From assembly GCA_002479075.1 (NCBI GenBank), contig DLLG01000019.1, positions 4,480-13,697 on the forward strand: a DNA stretch of 9,218 bases, given 5' to 3'. Position 1 is the first letter of the stretch. Each line of letters begins with the position of its first letter. The notes under the pieces were generated by a model. It was not told where the DNA came from, made no database searches, and worked only from the letters and a program-made list of their open reading frames with translations. Position numbers and translations under genes: made by a program. This document shows, piece after piece, positions 5,097-9,218 of the stretch. Source of the stretch: Clostridiales bacterium UBA7568. Its GTDB lineage: Bacteria > Bacillota > Clostridia > Oscillospirales > CAG-272.

Positions 5097-7727
5097 TTAT
5101 ATCGCTTTTGCGGAAAGCGAATATTCTCCGCTTTCAAGCTCTATGCTGTATTCCTTCTCCGTTTCAAGGAAGCGGAAAACGCTCTCCGCCGGAGCTCCGT
5201 CGGAGAAGAGCCTGCGGGCGTATTTTTTCGGCAGATAAAGCGTTGCGCGGCAGCCGAAGGGAACGGAAACGTTGACCGTCAGCAAGCCGTCTCTGTTTGC
5301 CCAATAGCAACGGACGGTTCCGTACATACTTTCGTGTTCCGCCGAAGCGCTCTCCATTCCGCAATCGACGGCGGGGCGGAGAATCGTATGCACAAAGCCC
5401 GGCTCGTTTTCGTCCGGCGAGATACCGCCTATATACTTATACATAAATGCCGAAAGGTCCGAGAACATATGATGATTATGCGAGCCTGTGCCGTTCCAGC
5501 ATTCCCAGAGCGTCGTTGCGCCGAGATCTATCCAGCGCTGACAGCCGGGGAACGTTCTCTGCGCAATCATCCTCTGCCCGACGTTTCCTTCGCCCGCAGC
5601 CCCAAGCGACTGCATAACGAATTTGTTTCCGAGAACACCGAAATCAAGGTGCCAGTCGCGCTCTTCTATCTGCGATATCAGCTTTTTCACAAGCGGGAGA
5701 TATTCATCCGGCTCGTAAAGCCCGAAATAAAGCATTGCGCCCGTTGCCGTCTGGCAATCTCCCTTGACGGTAAACGTTGCTTTGTCAAAGAATTTTTCGC
5801 GCCATACCTTGCGTATGCGGCTTGCGAGATCGGAATAATATTCCGCGTCCTCGTCCTTGCCCATAATCTTCGCGATTTTCACAACGGTCTTTGCCGCATT
5901 ATAGAAGAACGCCGTATCGCTGACCTCCGTCGGGCATCTGTATGCGCCCATATTTATCGAAAGCGATGCGCCTTCAAACGGAGGACACCAGTCTCCCGTG
6001 CCGTAGTCAAGGGTGAGGTCGTCCGTCATCCCCTCCATAAAGTCGCAGTTGCGCTTGATTGCGTCATAATTGATTTTGAGAATGTCGGGGTCGTTGTTGT
6101 AAAGATAAATGTTGTAAGGCACGGTTATCAGCGCGCTCGACCAATCGGGGCCCATAAGCCCGTAGTAGCCCCAGCCCGTCGAGGGCACGACGCAGGGTAT
6201 CTGCCCTGCGGGACGCTGACTTTCCCTCATATCCCTGCTCCATTTTGCAAGGAACGACTGCGAGCCGAAATTTATCAGCATCTGCTCGCAGGAGAGAGCC
6301 GTGTCGCCCGTCCATCCGTTTTTCTCCCTGTGCGGGCAGTCCGTCGGGACGGAATGCATATTCGATATTGTTGACCAGCGGCAAAGCTGCTGAACTTTAT
6401 TTAAAAGCTCATCCGAGCAGGAAAATCTTCCCGCATCGCCGACAGCCGTGCAGACGGCATAAGCCGTCACGTCCTCTTTTGCCGGCTCATAATCAATGCC
6501 GGAGATTTCGATATACTGAAAGCCGTGATAAACGAAGATCGGGTGCCATTTTTCGGGCTCGTCGCTCTTTTTGATGTATTTATCCGTCTGGAAGCCGTGA
6601 CTTCTCGTCATCCCGCCCATCTGCATATCGAGCTCGCCGTCCTCAAAGAGCATATCGGAATGACGGATTGTGATTTCCGTGTCCTTTTCGCCCCTGAAAA
6701 CGTATTCGCAGAAGCCCGCCATATTCTGTCCGAAGTCGATAGCGTAGCCGTTTTTCGTCTTCCACATTCTCTTCGGCGAAAAGCTTTTATATATTTTTAT
6801 CGGCGGCATTTCCATTGCCCGCAGAGCGCCGCCCGGGCTCTTTACGATTTTCGTGCTTTGCCATTTCGAGTCGTCAAAATCCGGGCTTTCCCAATCGCCG
6901 AGCTCAAGGCGCGCGTCGTAATGCTCGCCGTTGCGGATACCGTTGAAGAATATCGGCCCCTTGCCTCCCTTCCAGGACGTATCGGAAACGAGCTTTTCTT
7001 CCGTGCCGTCCGTATATGTCAGCTTAAGCTCACATATCATTTTCGGCCAATGACGCCAGGTTGCCGCGCGCGTGTTCCAGGGGTCTTCTGCAAAGCAGTT
7101 ATACCAGCCGTTTCCCAAAATGACAGAAATCGCGTTTTTACCCTGACACAGCAAGGATTTCACGTCATACGTCATATATGAGTCCGTCTTTGAAAAGTCG
7201 GTGAAGGCGGGGGAGAGAAGGTCGTCTCCCGTCTTTTCTCCGTTTATGCGACTTTCAAAATATCCGAGGCCGCAAATGCAAAGATAAGCTTGCGAAACAG
7301 GCTTTGTAATTTCAAACGTCTTTCTCAGATATACGGCTCCGAAGGCGTCGTTTTCTCTGCGGACGTATTGCGCCGTTATCCATTTTCCCGTCCAGCGTTC
7401 GCAAAGTTTGCCCGTGACAAATTCGCTCTCTGCGGTTGCCTCCGCACCTGAAGCCGTTCTGACGGTAACGGAGAAATAATATTTTGTGACGGGCAGCAGC
7501 CCCTCGCCCGCATAGGGAACAAAAAGCTGATTTTCGGTCGTCTGCTCGCCCTCGTCCCAGACGACGGTTTTTCGCTCCGCGTCCGAATAGACTTTTATCC
7601 TGCGGGAGAGCTGGCGGTCGCCGCGGACGTCCGATTTTATCTTATATGAAAACCTCGGCAGGCTGTCAACCCCCAAGGGAGCCGAAGCGTAGTTTACCGT
7701 AAGGTCATAGACGGATATATTTGACAT
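5097..7727 (-). CDS. Alpha-L-rhamnosidase, glycoside hydrolase family 78
   Basis: It hydrolyses terminal alpha-L-rhamnose from plant glycosides or pectin-derived oligosaccharides, with inversion. The protein has 876 residues: an Fn3-like N-terminus (about 10-105), a rhamnosidase N domain (about 130-310, SQAYLCICGLGYFESRING), a beta-sandwich domain (about 320-425), an (alpha/alpha)6 catalytic barrel (about 433-770) and a C-terminal beta domain (about 775-876). The family's catalytic cluster is intact: Asp463, Glu468 and Asp475 in DCPHREKNGWTGD, and Glu742 in WECW, followed by the GSHNHHMF sugar-site motif. No signal peptide is present, so it should act on imported glycosides. GGAGG at 7733-7737, 5 bases from the ATG, decides the start against one 20 codons upstream at 7787, which would precede the promoter -10 box. 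It heads the minus-strand gene run. No rhamnose transporter, regulator or catabolic gene lies in the window. Confidence 0.94.
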   Translation of the reverse strand: MSNISVYDLTVNYASAPLGVDSLPRFSYKIKSDVRGDRQLSRRIKVYSDAERKTVVWDEGEQTTENQLFVPYAGEGLLPVTKYYFSVTVRTASGAEATAESEFVTGKLCERWTGKWITAQYVRRENDAFGAVYLRKTFEITKPVSQAYLCICGLGYFESRINGEKTGDDLLSPAFTDFSKTDSYMTYDVKSLLCQGKNAISVILGNGWYNCFAEDPWNTRAATWRHWPKMICELKLTYTDGTEEKLVSDTSWKGGKGPIFFNGIRNGEHYDARLELGDWESPDFDDSKWQSTKIVKSPGGALRAMEMPPIKIYKSFSPKRMWKTKNGYAIDFGQNMAGFCEYVFRGEKDTEITIRHSDMLFEDGELDMQMGGMTRSHGFQTDKYIKKSDEPEKWHPIFVYHGFQYIEISGIDYEPAKEDVTAYAVCTAVGDAGRFSCSDELLNKVQQLCRWSTISNMHSVPTDCPHREKNGWTGDTALSCEQMLINFGSQSFLAKWSRDMRESQRPAGQIPCVVPSTGWGYYGLMGPDWSSALITVPYNIYLYNNDPDILKINYDAIKRNCDFMEGMTDDLTLDYGTGDWCPPFEGASLSINMGAYRCPTEVSDTAFFYNAAKTVVKIAKIMGKDEDAEYYSDLASRIRKVWREKFFDKATFTVKGDCQTATGAMLYFGLYEPDEYLPLVKKLISQIEERDWHLDFGVLGNKFVMQSLGAAGEGNVGQRMIAQRTFPGCQRWIDLGATTLWECWNGTGSHNHHMFSDLSAFMYKYIGGISPDENEPGFVHTILRPAVDCGMESASAEHESMYGTVRCYWANRDGLLTVNVSVPFGCRATLYLPKKYARRLFSDGAPAESVFRFLETEKEYSIELESGEYSLSAKAI

Positions 7728-7758
7728 ATTGTCCTCCGAAGAATATTTATACAGGTAC

Positions 7759-7787
7759 ATTATAGCACTATATTTTTTATAAAACAA
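7759..7787 (-). promoter_or_regulatory. Promoter of the rhamnosidase gene run
   Basis: On the minus strand, -35 TTGTTT (7787-7782) and a consensus -10 TATAAT (7764-7759) are 17 bases apart. Transcription should begin near 7752, only about 25 bases before the ATG at 7727. No separate operator or catabolite (cre-like) site is evident nearby. Confidence 0.7.
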
Positions 7788-7795
7788 GCAAAGAA

Positions 7796-7824
7796 TTGCA
7801 TTTTCCGGAATGTTGTGATAAAAT
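7796..7824 (+). promoter_or_regulatory. Promoter of the ymdB-acetyltransferase unit
   Basis: -35 TTGCAT (7796-7801) and -10 TAAAAT (7819-7824) are 17 bases apart. The expected start is near 7831, about 27 bases before the ATG. Its -35 lies only 8 bases from that of the divergent rhamnosidase promoter, so polymerase binding at the two may interfere. The palindrome TTCCGGAA (7803-7810) lies in the spacer. Confidence 0.65.
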
Positions 7825-7857
7825 ATTTATAAACTACGGAACAGAAAGAGTTTATAT

Positions 7858-8637
7858 ATGAAAAATTTCAGGATTCTCTTCTTCGGAGACGTCGTCGGCC
7901 CGCGCGCGGCGGAAAAGCTCGGCTCATCTCTCTGGAGTCTGCGCAAAAAGTACGGCGCGGATATGGCGATAGTCAACGGGGAAAACTGCGCCCCGGGAAA
8001 CGGGATAGACAAAGCGGGCGCGGATATGCTTCTCTCCGGCGGAGCGGATATTATCACGACGGGAAACCACGTTTTCAAGCGATTTGAAGCGGATACGCTA
8101 CTCGATGACGAGCCGGGAATAATTCGTCCCGCAAATTATCCTCCGCAGCTTGCGGGGGCGGGATTTTCGCTCTGCGACTGCGGCTCTGCAACCGTTCTCG
8201 TCATAAACCTGCTCGGGCTTGTCGATATGGAGCCGCTTGCCTGCCCGTTTGCGACGGCAGACAAAATTCTCGCTGAAAACAAAGGAAAATATGATATATC
8301 CGTCATAGATTTTCACGCAGAAGCGACAAGCGAAAAGAAAGCCCTGCTTTTTTATCTGGACGGCAAAGTGTCTGCAATCGTCGGCACTCATACGCACGTT
8401 GAAACGGCGGACGAAACCGTCACAGAGAGCGGCACGGCTTATATTACGGATGTCGGTATGTGCGGAGCGGAAAAATCCGTGCTGGGGGTAAAGCCGGAAT
8501 GTATAATCCGGCGGCTGACAACTCATCATCCCGTGAAATTCGAGGTAGCGGAAGGAAAGCCCGTCCTTTGCGGCGTACTGATTGAAATCGACCCTTCGAC
8601 AGGCAAAGCCGTTTCTATCGAAAGGATAAAGGAATGA
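7858..8637 (+). CDS. ymdB: YmdB-type metallophosphoesterase (TIGR00282)
   Basis: Members are cytoplasmic metallophosphoesterases. The Bacillus subtilis YmdB hydrolyses 2',3'-cyclic nucleotides, affects the switch between motility and biofilm and is linked to RNase Y. The protein has 259 residues, close to the usual length. The metal site is complete: Asp11 (FGDVVG), Asn40-Gly-Glu42-Asn43, Asn70-His71 (TTGNHVF), His153 (DFHAEATSEK), His178 and His180 (GTHTHVETAD). The known YmdB residues as I recall them fit at a constant offset of three. The upstream Shine-Dalgarno is weak (AGAAAGAG, 7843-7850). Its own promoter lies just upstream, and it is divergent from the rhamnosidase gene. The last bases overlap the next gene as ATGA. 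The rny gene that precedes ymdB in Bacillus is not here. Confidence 0.92.
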   Translation: MKNFRILFFGDVVGPRAAEKLGSSLWSLRKKYGADMAIVNGENCAPGNGIDKAGADMLLSGGADIITTGNHVFKRFEADTLLDDEPGIIRPANYPPQLAGAGFSLCDCGSATVLVINLLGLVDMEPLACPFATADKILAENKGKYDISVIDFHAEATSEKKALLFYLDGKVSAIVGTHTHVETADETVTESGTAYITDVGMCGAEKSVLGVKPECIIRRLTTHHPVKFEVAEGKPVLCGVLIEIDPSTGKAVSIERIKE

Positions 8638-9158
8638 ATAAAATAATCGAAACAGAGCGTCTCATCCTCCGCGAGATGACGGAGGACGATTTTCCCGCGC
8701 TTTATTCCGTCCTTGCGGATTCGGACATTATGCGCCATTACCCTTATACGTTCGACGAAGGCAGGGTACATCGCTGGATAAAGAAAAATACGGAAAGATA
8801 CGATATTTTCGGCTTTGGGCTATGGGCTGTCGTACTGAAGGAAACGGGCGGGATGATCGGTGATTGCGGGCTGACTATGCAGAACATAGACGGCAACATT
8901 CTCCCCGAAATAGGCTATCATATCGCAAAAAAATATCAGCGCAAAGGTTATGCAAAGGAAGCCGCAGGAGTCGTCCGCGACTGGACGTTTGCAAACACGC
9001 CTTTCAAAGCCGTTTATTCCTATATGAAAAAGGACAATATCGCTTCCGCAAGGACGGCAGCCTCGATCGGTATGAAACTCTCCGGCGAGTTTACGGACAA
9101 TGAAGGCGAACTCTCGTTACTTTTCTTTGAGAAGAAAAGTAACCAAAAGAAACTTTAA
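8634..9158 (+). CDS. GNAT-family N-acetyltransferase with a repeat-encoded C-terminus
   Basis: This is a RimJ/RimL-like acetyltransferase of 174 residues using acetyl-CoA. The substrate is unknown. The N-terminus IIETERLILREMTEDDF is typical. The acetyl-CoA pyrophosphate loop is QRKGYA (102-107), and the last conserved part is DNIASARTAASIGMK (134-148) with Asn135 and Ser138. The start overlaps the ymdB stop as ATGA, with AAAGGA at 8621-8626, so the two genes are translationally coupled. The fold is complete up to about residue 160. Residues 162-174 (LLFFEKKSNQKKL) and the stop codon come from a dispersed hairpin repeat found also at 78-116, followed by the Y element with its terminator. In relatives I would expect a tail of the type VYxITREEW after the GEFTDNEGE region, so the native end seems replaced. 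Probably still active, since the catalytic core is intact. Confidence 0.9.
   Translation: MNKIIETERLILREMTEDDFPALYSVLADSDIMRHYPYTFDEGRVHRWIKKNTERYDIFGFGLWAVVLKETGGMIGDCGLTMQNIDGNILPEIGYHIAKKYQRKGYAKEAAGVVRDWTFANTPFKAVYSYMKKDNIASARTAASIGMKLSGEFTDNEGELSLLFFEKKSNQKKL
9116..9155. repeat. Dispersed hairpin repeat X, right copy (coding)
   Basis: A perfect 12-bp stem, GTTACTTTTCTT (9116-9127) and AAGAAAAGTAAC (9132-9143), has a TGAG loop and is followed by CAAAAGAAACTT. It corresponds to 78-116. This copy lies wholly within the end of the acetyltransferase gene and encodes its last 13 residues. Confidence 0.85.
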
Positions 9159-9218
9159 TAATTGTTTTGTGCAAATTTTATAAAAAGCAAACAGGGGTGA
9201 TTTTTCATCTCTGTTTTT
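9153..9218 (+). repeat. Dispersed repeat element Y, right copy
   Basis: This is the second copy of the element at 1-67, running to the window end. Its first bases supply the TAA stop (9156-9158) of the acetyltransferase gene. It overlaps the end of the X copy by three bases because the shared CTT joins them. The element may be longer than what is visible. Confidence 0.85.
9189..9218 (+). terminator. Rho-independent terminator of the ymdB-acetyltransferase unit
   Basis: A 12-bp stem (9189-9200 with 9205-9216) has a TTTT loop and a T-tract. Two pairs that are A-U in the left copy are G-U here, so the fold survives in plus-strand RNA but would contain A-C mismatches on the other strand. It is located 30 bases after the acetyltransferase stop. 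Confidence 0.8.

Noticed and set aside
4818..6374. Long plus-strand frame of 518 codons
   Set aside because: It is antisense to both the YhaO-like and rhamnosidase genes, which have clear motifs and ribosome binding sites. Its product is rich in Arg, Cys and His with no recognisable domain.
7803..7810. TTCCGGAA palindrome as a defined operator
   Set aside because: An 8-bp palindrome is too short to support on its own. It is mentioned only as part of the promoter region.

Overview
The window reads as a chromosomal segment of an anaerobic, probably gut-associated Bacillota of the class Clostridia, perhaps near Oscillospirales or Christensenellales. The placement is inference. It rests on Clostridia-type protein families (a CD1247-type zinc-ribbon protein, the EF-P/Xaa-Pro peptidase pair, YmdB), GGAGG-type ribosome binding sites, sigma-A-like promoters, and dispersed palindromic repeats of a kind I associate with such genomes. 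I see no phage, plasmid, CRISPR, tRNA or rRNA signature.

Bases 1-492 hold no gene. They are a mosaic of short palindromic repeats: a 67-bp element ending in an intrinsic terminator (Y), a TTTCTT/AAGAAA hairpin element (X), two 56-bp direct repeats (A and B) with a covarying hairpin, and between A and B a ~109-bp MITE-like element with terminal inverted repeats. A minus-strand terminator closes the region. X and Y return at the right edge of the window, where X encodes the last 13 residues of an acetyltransferase.

Bases 493-7727 carry six minus-strand genes. In transcription order they are a cytoplasmic GH78 alpha-L-rhamnosidase, an SbcD/YhaO-type metallophosphoesterase, an Xaa-Pro aminopeptidase, elongation factor P, a CD1247-type protein with an extraordinary Cys/Asp/Glu/Gly-only linker, and a PrsA/SurA-like lipoprotein. 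The first three are tightly spaced behind a clear promoter at 7759-7787. A second promoter at 2812-2840, inside a perfect 12-bp inverted repeat, probably drives efp, the CD1247-type gene and the lipoprotein gene down to the terminator at 453-481.

Bases 7858-9158 carry a divergent two-gene unit on the plus strand: a YmdB-type (TIGR00282) metallophosphoesterase and a GNAT acetyltransferase, overlapping as ATGA.

Functionally, the pepP-like/efp/lipoprotein stretch touches proline biology at three levels: cleavage of X-Pro N-termini, relief of polyproline stalling, and extracytoplasmic folding by a PPIase-like lipoprotein. The rhamnosidase and the YhaO-like protein lack their usual partners (sugar transporter or regulator; SbcC/YhaN-type ATPase) within the window. 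The observations most worth a second look are the repeat-encoded protein tail, the covarying repeats, the Cys/acidic linker, and the operator-like palindrome over the efp promoter.
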